Notes: generated by a model from the letters alone, not told the origin. A stretch of DNA of 64,000 bases from Marinomonas pontica (GCF_026191375.1 NZ_JAODTL010000029.1:1-64000), one strand, 5' to 3'; counted from the first letter of the stretch, positions 18,825 to 30,268 are shown. Numbers and translations are program-made.

Positions 18825-20488
18825 TCAACGCTCAGCAAATTTAACGGCGTACATGGCTTTATCTGCGCGGTGCAGTAGTTTTTCCAGTGTGTCGCCTTCT
18901 TGGACAAGGGCGCTGCCGACACTAAATTCAATCGTAACGTCGTGGTCTTGTATATTGATCACCAAGGATTCTAGGTCGCCTAATAGACGCTCTGTAATCT
19001 GTTGAACCACTTTGTCATTGGATTGTTTTACCAAGATAAGAAACTCGTCTCCGCCCCATCGTGCCACTTCGCCTTTGCCTTTCACTATGGCGTGTAAATA
19101 CGCAGCGACGTCTTGCAAAACGTGGTCTCCAATGGCGTGACCGTATTGATCATTGATGTCTTTAAAGCGGTTAATATCGACATTAATAAGGCCGAATGGT
19201 TGCTGAGTGGCTTGCCAGTGCGCCATGTATTCGCTCATGTGTGCTTCAAAACCACGGCGGTTGTACAGTTCGGTCAAGGGGTCTAGCTTAGCAATCCGGT
19301 TCAGCTCTTCTGTGCGCTCCGCTACTTTGCTTTCCAGCTCTTGTTGGTATTCTAAAAGAGACGTCGACATTTTCTGATAATGCAGAATCAAGCGTTTGAT
19401 TTCCAAACCAGCAAAGCGACTCAGTTTAGGCTTGCGATTGTGGTTTTTACCTAATTCAGCTATCGATAAATCCAGCTCTTCTAATGGCTTTGTGACCATC
19501 AAGGTCATCAAGACATAGACAATAATTAAGGCGCAAACCAAGCTAACAAAGAACACCCACAGCAAACCGGAAAACTCAGTCAGAGGAAGGAAGCTATTGA
19601 TGTCTATGAAGTTTACTTGGAACCAATCAATTTCGGGAATGTAAATAACACTGGCTAACTGACGAACCCCGTCTTTATTTACGGAGGTCATTTCGACGTG
19701 GTTGGGGTTGCTTTTCGCGTCGGCGAAGCTGTGTTGTAGACGCTTTTGAGAGTCTGCGTCGCTCAGCAATTGAAAGATGAATTTTTTGTCGTGGGCGTTT
19801 TTCGTGATCGACGCAAAATCGATCAGCTCTTCTTTTTGATGAAGCTGAATCGCCCCTTCGTAATTGGTAAATACAATGCCAGAGTAAATGTCCTGTTTTT
19901 CGACCATTTGTTGCAAAAATGTAGACAAATCCAGACCCGTTCCGACCACCCCTAACACCGCATCACCATCACGAATCAGCACATCGTTCCACAGCTTGAT
20001 CACCCCTAGTTCCACATCGGGATTCACGTTCAAATGCAGATTCAGTTTGATCGCCATGAGTTGATAAAACCAGGCATCGGAGGGCTTTTCTTCCTGAAGC
20101 GTGTATCGATAAGGATCCGCCGATGTCGAACCATCACTGTAGTAATAACGATCGTTGGCTTTTAACGCGATGAAGTAGGATTTATCAGAAAAACGGTGTC
20201 GGAATGCTTCTGTGTCGATTAAGGCTTGCTGCTTTAACGTCTCATTATCTGGTTGCTTCGCCCACGCTTTTAACGATTCCAGTTCAGCCAGTTCTTTGGA
20301 GAGTTTTACTTCTTGAATCAGCGGCAATAACGTTCTGACTTTATCATACCGAATCTGTTTCTCAGCATACCGCTCCACCCAGCTGACAATGATGTCTTCT
20401 GCCAACACTCGCATTGAAAGCCAAGAAAAAAGCAGGTAAGCAATAAAATCAACGTCGTTGATAGTAAAAAGCGTGACTTAATAGTCAT
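18825..20488 (-). CDS. Membrane diguanylate cyclase with Cache sensor, frameshifted near N-terminus
   Basis: Predicted c-di-GMP synthase of 554 residues: an N-terminal membrane helix (FLLSTTLILLLTCFFLGF), a periplasmic Cache-type sensor (about 60-300), a second membrane helix, a short linker coil and a C-terminal GGDEF domain. The motif ARWGGDEF lies about 75 residues from the end; the RxxD inhibitory site is absent (KGKG). The main open frame begins at 20414 without the membrane anchor. Adding one A at the AA pair complementary to 20414-20415 joins LGFQ to MRVLAEDIIV, so I place the start at 20488. The region before it shows no strong ribosome site. Confidence 0.85.
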
Positions 20489-20627
20489 GTTCAAAACGGT
20501 TCCATTTGGTGAAAGCAAGACACGGCCATTCGAGTGAAGCAACAATTAAGCCATTATACGTAAACGAGTAATGAAACACTTTTTTCGATGAAAAAAAGAC
20601 ACGTTTTGTAACCAAACGACTGGCGGG

Positions 20628-21437
20628 TCAACGCCTCGCTTGGAGCGGGGATCGTCCAATCACTTTGCGGTAAGCACGAGAGAAGGAAGAAACACTCGAA
20701 AAACCATAGCGATCCGCCAAGATAGAAATAGGAATGGACGTGCTCTTGATCAAATAATCGGCGTGCTGAAGTTTGCGCGCCAAGATGTATTTTTGTGGAC
20801 TCATGCCCAACTGAGTCTGACACACCACATAAAAATGGCTCGTGCTCATGTTGAAATAGTGAGCGAGCCATTCATTGCTAAACGTCTGATCCAACTGTTT
20901 GTCGATCAAGGCATTAAACACCGCCAAATCCAACCGCTGGTGCGCCACGGCGCGCCATGCACGGTCTTGTTCTGCGACAATGTCGGTAATTTGCAGCAAT
21001 AACATCGGCAGCATTTGAGTACTAATACGGCGTCGTAGCGCATCCGGCGCTTGATGCAATTGCTTAGCCGCAAATTCAAGGCAACCCATCATTTCAACCG
21101 GCAGCTGGGAAAACATCGCAGACGAGCGCATCAAGGTGTCCAAAGACACGCCGGCACTGTCCTTGATATAAGTCATTAACGGATCTTGTTGATGAATGTC
21201 GACCACCAACAACTCACAGTCTTGGGTCTGACCCGAAAACAAATGGGGAATATCATTTGGCGCGAACGCAAACTGGCCGCGACTTAACGCACGCGCAGAA
21301 GAAGGCAACTCGCACGTCATTTTTCCCTGCCACCCTATCAGGATCTGAGAAAAATCATGCAGATGCTCGCCGTGCTGTGTCGAGATCAAATTGCGACGAA
21401 TTTCGCTGTGCGTGCCTTTCATTTGCGCCGTGTTCAC
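20628..21437 (-). CDS. AraC-family transcriptional regulator
   Basis: A 269-residue regulator with an N-terminal cupin-like sensing domain (HDFSQILIGWQGKMTCEL onward) and a C-terminal double helix-turn-helix (FNMSTSHFYVVCQTQLGMSPQKYILARKL...ISILADRYGFSSVSSFSRAYRKVIGRSP). It is divergent from the ornithine-cyclodeaminase-like gene 150 bases away and is the obvious candidate to control it and the FAD oxidoreductase. The inducer is unknown. Confidence 0.92.
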   Translation of the reverse strand: MNTAQMKGTHSEIRRNLISTQHGEHLHDFSQILIGWQGKMTCELPSSARALSRGQFAFAPNDIPHLFSGQTQDCELLVVDIHQQDPLMTYIKDSAGVSLDTLMRSSAMFSQLPVEMMGCLEFAAKQLHQAPDALRRRISTQMLPMLLLQITDIVAEQDRAWRAVAHQRLDLAVFNALIDKQLDQTFSNEWLAHYFNMSTSHFYVVCQTQLGMSPQKYILARKLQHADYLIKSTSIPISILADRYGFSSVSSFSRAYRKVIGRSPLQARR

Positions 21438-21585
21438 CCACTCTATTTTACCAATGTCTCTCTTTATAACAGCTCCCTTAAACAGTGCATAGCCTTGGTA
21501 TCAATCACCGTAGTTTTGGTCAACTCGCCTGTGGATTGGCTTGCTAGGATGACACCTCAATCATTCAACCAACAGGACGAAGACG

Positions 21586-22539
21586 ATGCAGATCTCAGCA
21601 GACACATTACGAGAGCGTTTAACATGGCCAAAAATGATCGCCGCATTACGCGACATTTTTGTGGCAGACGTACATTCTCCTGTGCGTCACCATCATTTTA
21701 TCGACGTACCAAACGCGCCCCAAGCCACTTTATTGCTCATGCCAGCGTGGATCGAAGGCCAGTATTTGGGCGTAAAACAAGTCAGTGTTTTTCCCGGCAA
21801 CAACGCCAAAGGTCTTCCCGGATTGACCAGCCTGTATACCTTGAGCTGTGGCGAAACTGGCCAAACCTTAGCGCAAATGGACGGCAATGTGATTACGGCT
21901 ATTCGAACAGCAGCGGCTTCGGCGTTGGCTTCGGCGTATTTATCACGCGACGATTCTCGTTCTATGTTGATGGTTGGCGCAGGCCGAATGGGACGCCACC
22001 TTGTGCCGGCTCACTGCAGTGTTCGCCCGATCGAGACCGTGTGGATTTGGGATCGTAACAGCGCCGCCGTGTCCGATTTCGTTGCTGAGTTACAGTCACA
22101 GGGCATCGATGCCCGTTCATGCCACACAGAACAGTTGCCAAACGTTACGGGTCAGGTCGATATTATCAGTTGCGCCACCCTTGCCAACGACCCCGTGATC
22201 TTAGGCGAATGGCTATCACCGGGCGTTCACGTGGATTTGGTCGGCAGCTTCACGCCTTCCATGCGCGAAGTGGACAATCTTGCCATGCAAAAAGCGAAGA
22301 TCTTTGTGGATACCCGAGCGGGCGCTTTAGCGGAGACAGGTGATCTTATTATCCCCATTCAAGAAGGGGCAATGGCGACAACAGACATTCAAGCCGAATT
22401 GACCGAATTATGTGGAAATACCCACCTAGGTCGTTCCGCCCTAGCGCAACCAGACCGCGCTATCACCTTGTTTAAATCCGTTGGAGACTCTCGGGAAGAT
22501 TTGGCCGCGGCCATTTTGGCTTATCAGCCAACCGAGTAG
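21586..22539 (+). CDS. Ornithine cyclodeaminase / mu-crystallin family protein
   Basis: NAD(P)-dependent enzyme of 317 residues. It has the Rossmann motif MVGAGRMGRHL, substrate-side RTAAASALAS and VDLVGSFTPSMREVD. Family members act as ornithine cyclodeaminase, delta1-pyrroline-2-carboxylate reductase or related imino-acid reductases. With a D-amino-acid-oxidase-type enzyme 63 bases downstream, a role in proline, hydroxyproline or D-amino-acid breakdown via a cyclic imine is plausible but not shown. An AACAGGACG region gives the ribosome site. Confidence 0.88.
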   Translation: MQISADTLRERLTWPKMIAALRDIFVADVHSPVRHHHFIDVPNAPQATLLLMPAWIEGQYLGVKQVSVFPGNNAKGLPGLTSLYTLSCGETGQTLAQMDGNVITAIRTAAASALASAYLSRDDSRSMLMVGAGRMGRHLVPAHCSVRPIETVWIWDRNSAAVSDFVAELQSQGIDARSCHTEQLPNVTGQVDIISCATLANDPVILGEWLSPGVHVDLVGSFTPSMREVDNLAMQKAKIFVDTRAGALAETGDLIIPIQEGAMATTDIQAELTELCGNTHLGRSALAQPDRAITLFKSVGDSREDLAAAILAYQPTE

Positions 22540-22602
22540 ACAAATAACACCTAATCCCATTTTGCTTCACGTTCATTAACACCGCTTTTTAGGAGAGCCG
22601 AC

Positions 22603-23906
22603 ATGCACGACAACCCCCTTTCTGCGTTTACGAATGCTTCGTTACCCCACCAAGGTTCTGCGGGCATTTCGTTGGCCGTCGTGGGCGCGGGTGTTGTCGG
22701 TTTATGTGTCGCCTTAGAAGCACAGAGACGTGGCCATCACGTCACCTTAATCGACCATACCGCACCGGGAAAAGCCACCTCGTATGGCAATGCGGGGTAT
22801 TTGGCGACCGAAATTATTGACCCATTAGGCACGCCAGACGTCTTACGGGCTGCGCCCAAGTTATGGCTAAACCCCAAGGGGCCAATTTGCACTCCGTGGC
22901 GCTATATTGCCAAAGCAATCCCGTGGTATTGGCGTTTTTTAAACGCCGCGCAAGCCGAGCCAGCACAGCGCGGAACAGACATGATCCACCAGCTTAATCA
23001 AGCGGCCGTGGGTGCGTGGCAACGCACCTTAGCCGACATCAACGCTTCGGCGCTGCTGATAAAAGGCGGTCACCTTGTGGTGTGGGAAAATACGCAAAAA
23101 CGCGACGAAGCCCATCAACTGATAGAGAAAATGCACCGCTACGATATTCCATGCGAATTCGTGGACGCAGAACGCTTGGCTCAGCTCGAACCAGAACTGT
23201 CGCTGTCGCTCAGCCACGCGGTGTTTTTTCCTGAAAGCCACCGATTAACCGATCCTTACGAGGTGTGTCGAGCGCTTTTTGATGCATTTTCAGCCCGTGG
23301 TGGCGTGTTCATTAACGCTAAAGTGGACGACGTTCATCCCAGTAGTAATACTCACATCGATCTACGCATAGCGGCTCAAACACAGCGCTTTGACAAAGTT
23401 GCCCTGTGTGCAGGGGTTTGGAGTAAACAGTTACTGGAGCGCGTCGGCATAACCGTCCCACTGGAAGCGGAGCGGGGTTATCACGTCACCTTTCCCCATG
23501 ATGCCGCTCGCATCCATCACACTGTTTTATCCGCAGACAGAAAGTTGGTGTTATCGCCACTCAACGCAGGACTGCGCGCGGTGGGAATGAGTGAAATCGG
23601 TGGCACGACATTACCAGCGATCAAAAACGCTATCGCGTGTTGCGCGAACACACAAAAGGGCTGCTGCCTAAGCTCTTTGACAATCCGCAACTTGAGTCGA
23701 CAGAGTGGATGGGGTATCGACCGTCGTTCCCAGATTCGTTGCCGGTGATCGATTTGCATCCGATGTATTCGCGCTTGTCCTTTGCTTTTGGCCACCAGCA
23801 TTTGGGCATCACTCAAGCGGCGATCAGTGCAGAATTACTGCTGGACAAGATCGAACAGCGGCCCAGCCTAATTCCGCTGGACGCACTGCGCCTAGACCGT
23901 TTCTAA
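22603..23906 (+). CDS. DadA-type FAD-dependent amino acid oxidoreductase, frameshifted
   Basis: D-amino-acid dehydrogenase/oxidase family flavoprotein of 434 residues once repaired. The FAD-binding motif [21 protein letters not shown] is followed by [12 protein letters not shown]; near the end, [14 protein letters not shown] and [10 protein letters not shown] complete the FAD domain. The frame breaks in the A5 run at 23623-23627; adding one A gives [20 protein letters not shown]. It overlaps the end of the convergent hybrid kinase gene by 4 bases. Operon position suggests it works with the ornithine-cyclodeaminase-like enzyme. Confidence 0.88.
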
Positions 23907-26281
23907 ACGGTTTTCAGCTTGTCCTCAAGCAATGTCAAAGTGGCTTCATAGAGCGGTCGCAGCGCAGCAATGTCTGCACCAAAGTCTTCGTCTGTGCCGA
24001 CATTGCAATGAGTTTCCATGGCTCGGAACGCGTCCGCGAGAGTTTGTGCGCCCACCGCATCCGCATCACCGGCCAAGCGGTGTGCGATGTCAGCCAGTTC
24101 GTACATATCTTGCTGAGCGTTCATTTCCGCCATCTCATCCAAGCCTCGTTCCATCGCGGAAGAAAACAACGTCACCAGTTTTTGCAGGCGCTGTTTGCCC
24201 AAGGCGGCCAGATGAGAGTGCACTAGGCTGATGTTTAGCAGTCCATTGTTGGCTTGCTGATCAATGGCAAATTGATAGTGACGGTCTAGCTGTTCGTCCA
24301 TCACTTGATACAACAATTCACGTTTAAAAGGCTTAGGAATCACGGCTCGAATGCCGATGTCATGGCACTGTTTCACGTTGCTTGGCAAGACATTGGCCGT
24401 GAGCGCCACAATGGGGGTTTGCGCATTGGTTTGGCCTTCTTGACGAAGTCGGCTGGCCACCTCTAAACCGCTCATCAGAGGTAAGTGAATGTCCATTAAA
24501 ATCAAGTCAAAGTGGCACTCTGCGGCTTTTTTCAAGGCTTCTTGGCCATCGGTCGCGAGCGTGACGCGGTGGCCATCTTGCTCTAATAGTTCGGTGGTGA
24601 CCGCTTGGTTGATTGGCGTGTCTTCAACCAACAAGATGGACATGGGTGGCCGTTGACGCAGCGGTTCTATTGCCTTCGCCGGTTCGTGTTGCTGATTGTC
24701 TGCGGCCAACAATGGCACGTAGAACCAAAACACACTGCCGCGCCCTTCCTCACTTTCGACGCCCATTTCTCCGTCCAGTACTCGCACTAATTGCGCAGTG
24801 ATCGCCAGCCCAAGACCCGTCCCACCAAAACGACGAGTAACACTTTCATCGGCTTGGCTAAAACGCTCGAAAATATGCGCAAGGTAATGATCGGGAATGC
24901 CCATCCCTGTATCTTCAACTTCGATCAATACGCCGTTGGAATGATCCGGCTGTTCGTTTCCGGGCATCACAGAGATCGTTACGGATCCGTTCCGAGTGAA
25001 TTTAATCGCGTTTGATACCAAATTAGACAAGATCTGCCGCAGCGCGCCCGCCGCGCCTTGGTAACGGTCTGGCAGTTGATCGCTGATGATGACATTTAAT
25101 TGGGTATGTTGTTGCTGTGCCTGTGCCAAAAACAGCAAGCTGGTGGAGTTCACCAATTCGCTAAGGGAAAAGGGGAGAATCTCTGGGCTGTACATGCCTT
25201 CTTCAAGACGAGCGTAATCCAGCAAACCGTTCAAAATTTCCAGCAAGGCTTCACCAGATTGGTAAATTGCCGCCAATTTTTCCGCACTTTGCGCAGGCTG
25301 GGGCTGGCTTTGTAATAGCTCCACCATACCCAAAATACCGTTCAAAGGCGTTTTGATTTCATGGCTCATGGTGGCCAAAAATTGGCTCTTGGCTAAGTTG
25401 GCTTTTTCTGCGGCTTCTTTGGCGTCTTGCAAACGTCGTGTGCGGCGGCTCACTTGCTCTTTAAGCTGATCGCGGTGATAACGCAACTCGGCTTCAATCA
25501 GGTCTTTTTGCTTGATGTCCGCCAAAATAGCTTCTCGCATGTCGTTCATCGCGTTCACCACAGAGTCGATTTCGTCGCTGTCTGTACGAGGCGTTTTGTG
25601 TGGCAAAATCAGCTTGGTTTTTAAATTCCCTGCGCCAATAGAACGTGTATAACGCGCCATGTATTCAAGGTGTCGTGTCACCATAAAATGCACAATCAGC
25701 AGCAGCAACACGCCATTTATCAACACCAATAAACTTTGAAAAAGCGCGATTTCGATGGCGGATCGAAGCAATTTGGACTGAATGGCAGCCATGTCGTGAT
25801 ACACCGTTAGTTCACCGAGCAGGCGCTGTGTGGGCTTTCCTTCACGATCGATGTAATAAATCGGCAAGGTGGTACCGTTGTTATTGTTGGAAATCGCAGA
25901 CTTGTCTCCCACGATAATATCGTCTTGCCAATCGGCAGAATGCAGCGTCACCGCGTTCACGTTCGAGAAGTTCATGATGCCTTTGAGCTGCAGCTCAAGT
26001 TGCTCGCTGTCCAGATCCCATAAGCCTTTGCGAACACCTTCGATGTGCGAAGACGTGATGTAGTCGGTTTGCTGCTGCATGGAAGCGCGCTCGCGGCGGT
26101 ATTCATTAAATACCTGAATACTGGTCGAGATCAGCGCCAACAAAAGGCTCAGTGACAACAGTTTAATGAAAATCCGATACGCCAGCGGATGCATTTGCTT
26201 ATAACGCAGCAGATTAGGAATTAAGGCGAATTTAGCGGGTTCTGCAATGTGAGATTTTGACGAGGTCGATTGAGGTGTCAT
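23903..26281 (-). CDS. Hybrid sensor histidine kinase (HisKA-HATPase-REC-Hpt)
   Basis: A 792-residue unorthodox kinase. Two membrane helices (about 38-56 and 178-200) flank a periplasmic region, followed by HAMP, a dimerisation helix with phospho-acceptor His307 ([15 protein letters not shown]), the ATPase domain (N box [13 protein letters not shown] boxes EDTGMGIP and FGGTGLGL), a receiver with Asp597 ([13 protein letters not shown]) and an Hpt domain with His734 ([12 protein letters not shown]). All relay residues are present. Its ATG overlaps the stop of the periplasmic binding-protein gene (ATGA), so the two are translationally coupled; the overall organisation recalls TorS. Confidence 0.94.
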   Translation of the reverse strand: MTPQSTSSKSHIAEPAKFALIPNLLRYKQMHPLAYRIFIKLLSLSLLLALISTSIQVFNEYRRERASMQQQTDYITSSHIEGVRKGLWDLDSEQLELQLKGIMNFSNVNAVTLHSADWQDDIIVGDKSAISNNNNGTTLPIYYIDREGKPTQRLLGELTVYHDMAAIQSKLLRSAIEIALFQSLLVLINGVLLLLIVHFMVTRHLEYMARYTRSIGAGNLKTKLILPHKTPRTDSDEIDSVVNAMNDMREAILADIKQKDLIEAELRYHRDQLKEQVSRRTRRLQDAKEAAEKANLAKSQFLATMSHEIKTPLNGILGMVELLQSQPQPAQSAEKLAAIYQSGEALLEILNGLLDYARLEEGMYSPEILPFSLSELVNSTSLLFLAQAQQQHTQLNVIISDQLPDRYQGAAGALRQILSNLVSNAIKFTRNGSVTISVMPGNEQPDHSNGVLIEVEDTGMGIPDHYLAHIFERFSQADESVTRRFGGTGLGLAITAQLVRVLDGEMGVESEEGRGSVFWFYVPLLAADNQQHEPAKAIEPLRQRPPMSILLVEDTPINQAVTTELLEQDGHRVTLATDGQEALKKAAECHFDLILMDIHLPLMSGLEVASRLRQEGQTNAQTPIVALTANVLPSNVKQCHDIGIRAVIPKPFKRELLYQVMDEQLDRHYQFAIDQQANNGLLNISLVHSHLAALGKQRLQKLVTLFSSAMERGLDEMAEMNAQQDMYELADIAHRLAGDADAVGAQTLADAFRAMETHCNVGTDEDFGADIAALRPLYEATLTLLEDKLKTV

Positions 26282-27107
26282 TGGTTACGGCTCCCCGTGT
26301 TCAATCCAAGGTCTGAATGGTATTTTTGGCGATATTGAGACACCAGCTTGGCCACTGTGTCCGGGTCTTGTAAGAGCGTATTTAAGCGTTGATTTAAAAA
26401 GGGCAACCACTTCAACAGCGGCGATTTTTTGGAAATAGCCAGATACCAAAAGTCACTCACATCGGTTTCGGTGTAGCCGATCTTTCCTTCTAGCCCCAAC
26501 CGATGCACATCCAATTGCCCCGACAGTTTGCCCATCGGCACTACGTCCAATCGGTTGTCGGCCAGCTTTAGTAGGTTTTGATCTTGCGTTGAAACGAACT
26601 CAAGGCTTGGGTATTCATGCAAGGCGGCATCCACCTCATTGCCAAAGCTGTCTCCCATTAAGACACCAACACGCAACCCAGCCATGTCCTCCCAACCGCT
26701 GAACACCAAAGGGTGCTTGATGGGATAATAAAGATAAATGACCTCCCGAATCACAGGCGCATCCAAATACACCATAAACGTCTGGCGTTGGTCGGTTTTA
26801 AAACCGGACAGCATGTCCACGCTGCCCAATTCCACTTCTTTTAGGCAACGACGCCAATTACTGTCTTGTTGCGCATCAATGGTTACCCCGAGCGGCTCCA
26901 ACAGCATCCGCATCACCGCTACGTTCACACCATCTATTTCTTCATGAGAATTCACCCAAGACACGGGAGGGTAAGCACTGTTACCGCACACCTGATGGTC
27001 AACCCAGACAATTCATCCGTCACAGGCGGCATGTCTGCCAAGATCGGCGCACTCACACTCGCCATGATTGCCAGCGTGGCGACCCAACGATAGGCACGCG
27101 CCAACAT
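26278..27107 (-). CDS. Periplasmic binding protein (SBP_bac_3 type) of the sensor system, frameshifted
   Basis: A secreted amino-acid-type binding protein of 276 residues that probably presents a ligand to the hybrid kinase encoded next. The signal peptide ([20 protein letters not shown]) is in a different frame from the body; adding one G at the GGG run complementary to 27003-27005 joins DELSG to [16 protein letters not shown]. The body shows [35 protein letters not shown] and a [12 protein letters not shown] hinge. Start and stop overlap the regulator and kinase genes by 1 and 4 bases. It has no ABC permease partner, which supports a sensory role. Confidence 0.85.
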
Positions 27108-27838
27108 CAACAGTCGTCTTGTGCAGTGTGACTAAGAAGATACCCAACACCGTGCACGGTGATAATCACCTGCGGACACAAAGGGTCTTCGCTTAATTTA
27201 CGACGAATGCGGCCAATCAGCACATCAATGGTTCGGTCAGTGGCATTCCACGTTCGGTTCTTGATTCGATCCATCAACTGATCACGGGTTAAGGCAACGC
27301 CTTCATTGGCTTTTAGGGCGAGTAATAATTGAAACTCCCCTTCGGTAAGCTGGCTGATAGTGCGATCCGATTTCACTAGAACACGGCGCGACGTGTCTAA
27401 TTGCCATGTCCCCACGGTGCGCAAAACAGGTTCTTCAACCATGGGCTTCGCTAGCTCTCTTTGTTTGCGCACGCGACGAATGAGATTCTTGCCTCGCGCT
27501 AACACTTCCCTTGCATTAAACGGTTTGCACACGTATTCATCGGCGCCACATTCTAGGCCGATAATCCGGTCAATGTCGTCTTGCTTCCCCGTCACTAAGA
27601 TGATGCCAACTTCTGATCGGCTTCGTAATTCTCGCGTGAGGGTTAAGCCATCTTTCCCTGGCAGACGAATATCCAACAGAATGAGGTCGAACTCTTGTTC
27701 GTTTAACAACAGCTCTGCCGCTTCGGCGGTTTCTGCGCCTGCCACGGTATAACCTTCTTCTGCAAAGTAACTTTCGAGGGTTTCTCGGATGACGCTGGAA
27801 TCGTCAACAACGAGAATTTTACTGTCTGACATTAACAT
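27107..27838 (-). CDS. OmpR/TorR-type response regulator
   Basis: A 243-residue regulator with a receiver domain (phospho-acceptor Asp56 in LILLDIRLPGKDGL, Lys in CKPF) and a winged-helix DNA-binding domain (LTEGEFQLLLALKANEGVALTRDQL, VIITVHGVGYLL). The receiver reads most like TorR. It is the first gene of a three-gene operon; its TGA shares its A with the ATG of the binding-protein gene (TGATG). A second ATG two codons in (27832) is an equally good start. Confidence 0.93.
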   Translation of the reverse strand: MLMSDSKILVVDDSSVIRETLESYFAEEGYTVAGAETAEAAELLLNEQEFDLILLDIRLPGKDGLTLTRELRSRSEVGIILVTGKQDDIDRIIGLECGADEYVCKPFNAREVLARGKNLIRRVRKQRELAKPMVEEPVLRTVGTWQLDTSRRVLVKSDRTISQLTEGEFQLLLALKANEGVALTRDQLMDRIKNRTWNATDRTIDVLIGRIRRKLSEDPLCPQVIITVHGVGYLLSHTAQDDC

Positions 27839-28575
27839 AGCTAGGCACTACACAAGGTAAAAGTTAAATCCAATATTTCGAGATCGTTTTTTATCGTTAT
27901 TTTTAATATTGAACAAATCATTGCATGAGTTGTTCCAAGAACTATAACAATTACGTCTGTAAAAGATAAGAGAGTAGATTTAATATTGGAATATTAACAA
28001 GATGTAAATGAAGGTAGACTTTGTAAATGTACGTTTATAATTTTTGTTTAAATATATTTAAATAAAACCATTTCATGACAGATTGGTGCTTTCTTCTCTT
28101 TTGGTTGGTTTTATCGTTTACTCAATCTGCCAAGCTCATGCTTTAAATGGAGTCACAATATCGTCACAGAGCAATATTGGTGCGTTTTATACAGTGATTC
28201 ACTTAGCAAGCAAAGCGAACTAAGCCAATGTTGTTTATTGCCTTCGACTTCACTTTCTGCTTTGCACCATTATGTAACGCAGTTTGAAATAAACACTGAA
28301 CGCTGTGTTGCTTTTAAGCGTCTGTCTCGACGCACTTTTTATCATCAATTCAGTAAAATTACTCTTATGGGTGGGTGTTTCTGTCAAAAATCTGCCACAA
28401 AACTCGGTGTTTTTACTGTTTTCGCCTTTCACATTGTTCATACAAAGTATTACGACTTGTTTGTGAATTAATTAAATCTTCCTGCTAAAACATCCATTAA
28501 GAAAAAAGAGCGCCTTGCGATCTTGCTCACTCCTTTTTCTAACCTCTTACAAAAAAAGAAACAAAGGAACTTCCT
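27839..28575. other. Large AT-rich intergenic region
   Basis: This 737-base gap separates the divergent regulator operon and nhaC. It is markedly AT-rich, with repeated TTTAATATT-like words around 27885-28000. It must carry two promoters. A 77-codon ORF at 28238-28471 has no recognisable features and I do not call it. A hairpin-like GAGC...GCTC flanked by A- and T-runs lies at about 28500-28545, just before the nhaC ribosome site, and could be a leader structure. Confidence 0.45.
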
Positions 28576-30063
28576 ATGTCTGTAAACACTGGATCTGCGG
28601 AGATGCAAAAGCCAAGCTTAATGCTTGCTCTTGTCCCCGTTGTATTGACGCTTGCGTTACTTGGTATTCAAATTTTTTACTTTGGCGATTTCACCCCACA
28701 TATTCCGTTGGCTATTGGTTTGGCGCTCACGTCATTAGTCGGAATCAAACAAGGTCTGAAGTGGAAAAAAATCGAAAAAGGTATTTTCAATGTTATTCAC
28801 GTCTCCATGCCATCGGTGTCAGTATTGATTCTGGTCGGTATGTTGGTCGGTGTGTGGATTGCCAGTGGTACGGTTCCAACACTGATTTATTACGGTCTGA
28901 CATTGTTATCGCCACAGATTTTCCTAGCAGCGGCCATGCTTCTTTGTGCCGTGGTTTCGCTATCGTTGGGCACATCTTGGGGTACTGTTGGTACCGTTGG
29001 TTTGGCGTTGATGGGCATTGGTGCTGGGTTCGAGATTCCAATGTACTGGACAGCTGGCGCGGTTGTTTCTGGCGCGTTCTTTGGGGATAAAGTCTCTCCT
29101 CTTTCCGATACCACCAATTTAGCACCTGCGGTTACCGGCACCGATGTGTTCTCTCACATCAAAAATATGATGCCAACCACCATTCCAGCCATGCTGATCG
29201 CTTTTGTGATTTATTTGGTTGCAGGCTTCACTCTGATCGACAGCGATCACGGTTCTTTTGAACGCATCACGGCCATCACCTCTTCTTTACAACGTAACTT
29301 TGAAATCTCTGCGTGGCTTCTTGCTCCTGCATTAGTGGTTATCGTGTTGGCGGTTCGCCGTATGCCTCCGATTCCGTCTTTGTTTGCCGGTGTCGTAGCA
29401 GGCGCCATTGTGGCGGTGTTTACTCAAGGCGCTGGCATTCACGACATCATCACTTATGCCAACAGTGGTTATTCCATCACCACCAGCTCTGATGCGATCA
29501 ATAGCCTACTAAACCGTGGCGGCATTCAGTCCATGATGTGGACCATCTCTTTGATCTTGATCGCACTTGGCTTTGGTGGTGCGCTTGAACGTACAGGTTG
29601 TCTTGAAGCGATCATCAGCGCGATTATGACCAAAGTGTCTACGTTCAAAGGTATTCAAACGTCTGCCACGTTAACGTCGGTTGCAACCAACCTTGTCGCA
29701 GGTGACCCATACCTATCGATCGCGTTACCAGGTCGTATGTATGCACCCGTTTACCGCGGTATGAAATACTCTACGTTGAACCTTTCTCGCGCCATTGAAG
29801 AAGGCGGCACCTTGGTATCTCCTCTTGTTCCTTGGAATGCAGGTGGTGCTTTTGTTATCGGAGCATTGGGATTAAGTATTGGCGACGGTAACTTCGAAAA
29901 CTTACTCTACATTCCATTGGCGTTTGCGTGCTGGATCTCACCCGTATTAGGTCTCATGTACGCACAGCTTGGACTCTTCTCTCCAAAAGCTTCTGCTGAA
30001 GAACAAGCACGATGGGAGAAAAACAATGAGTTGGTTATGAATTATGGTGCCGAAGCTAAATAA
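28576..30063 (+). CDS. nhaC: NhaC-family Na+/H+ antiporter
   Basis: A 495-residue inner-membrane antiporter with about twelve helices. NhaC-type motifs include SLGTSWGTVGTVGLALMGIG, GAFFGDKVSPLSDTTNLAPA and EEGGTLVSPLVPWNAGGAF. Members exchange cytoplasmic sodium for protons; some exchange malate and lactate, so the precise reaction is not certain. AAAGGA lies about ten bases before the ATG, and the gene is single. Confidence 0.92.
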   Translation: MSVNTGSAEMQKPSLMLALVPVVLTLALLGIQIFYFGDFTPHIPLAIGLALTSLVGIKQGLKWKKIEKGIFNVIHVSMPSVSVLILVGMLVGVWIASGTVPTLIYYGLTLLSPQIFLAAAMLLCAVVSLSLGTSWGTVGTVGLALMGIGAGFEIPMYWTAGAVVSGAFFGDKVSPLSDTTNLAPAVTGTDVFSHIKNMMPTTIPAMLIAFVIYLVAGFTLIDSDHGSFERITAITSSLQRNFEISAWLLAPALVVIVLAVRRMPPIPSLFAGVVAGAIVAVFTQGAGIHDIITYANSGYSITTSSDAINSLLNRGGIQSMMWTISLILIALGFGGALERTGCLEAIISAIMTKVSTFKGIQTSATLTSVATNLVAGDPYLSIALPGRMYAPVYRGMKYSTLNLSRAIEEGGTLVSPLVPWNAGGAFVIGALGLSIGDGNFENLLYIPLAFACWISPVLGLMYAQLGLFSPKASAEEQARWEKNNELVMNYGAEAK

Positions 30064-30093
30064 CCGTCCCTACGTTATTTAGCCGGCTACAAC

Positions 30094-30130
30094 AAAAGGC
30101 AGATTCTGAAAGGAATCTGCCTTTTATTTT
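30094..30130 (+). terminator. Rho-independent terminator after nhaC
   Basis: AAAAGGCAGATTC and GAATCTGCCTTTT form a perfect 13-bp stem with a 6-base loop, followed by ATTTT. Confidence 0.92.
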
Positions 30131-30268
30131 AAGAAAGTCACACCGGCCTTTCTCTTTAGTTATGCTTCGCCTTCTTATACAAATTCTCGTCCCCAAAAAC
30201 ATCAAAAAATACGTCAAAGTGCTACACTAGCGCCTTCAACGTGCATTTTTATTATCAGCGGGACACCC

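Noticed and set aside
28435-28442. TGTTCATA, the core of the E. coli TorR box, in the gap between the TorR-like regulator and nhaC
   Set aside because: Only one copy was found, and an 8-base word is expected about twice by chance in 64 kb on two strands. No direct-repeat array as in real tor promoters.
28238-28471. A 77-codon ORF in the AT-rich gap before nhaC
   Set aside because: No ribosome site, no recognisable motif, and an overlapping ORF on the other strand is just as long.
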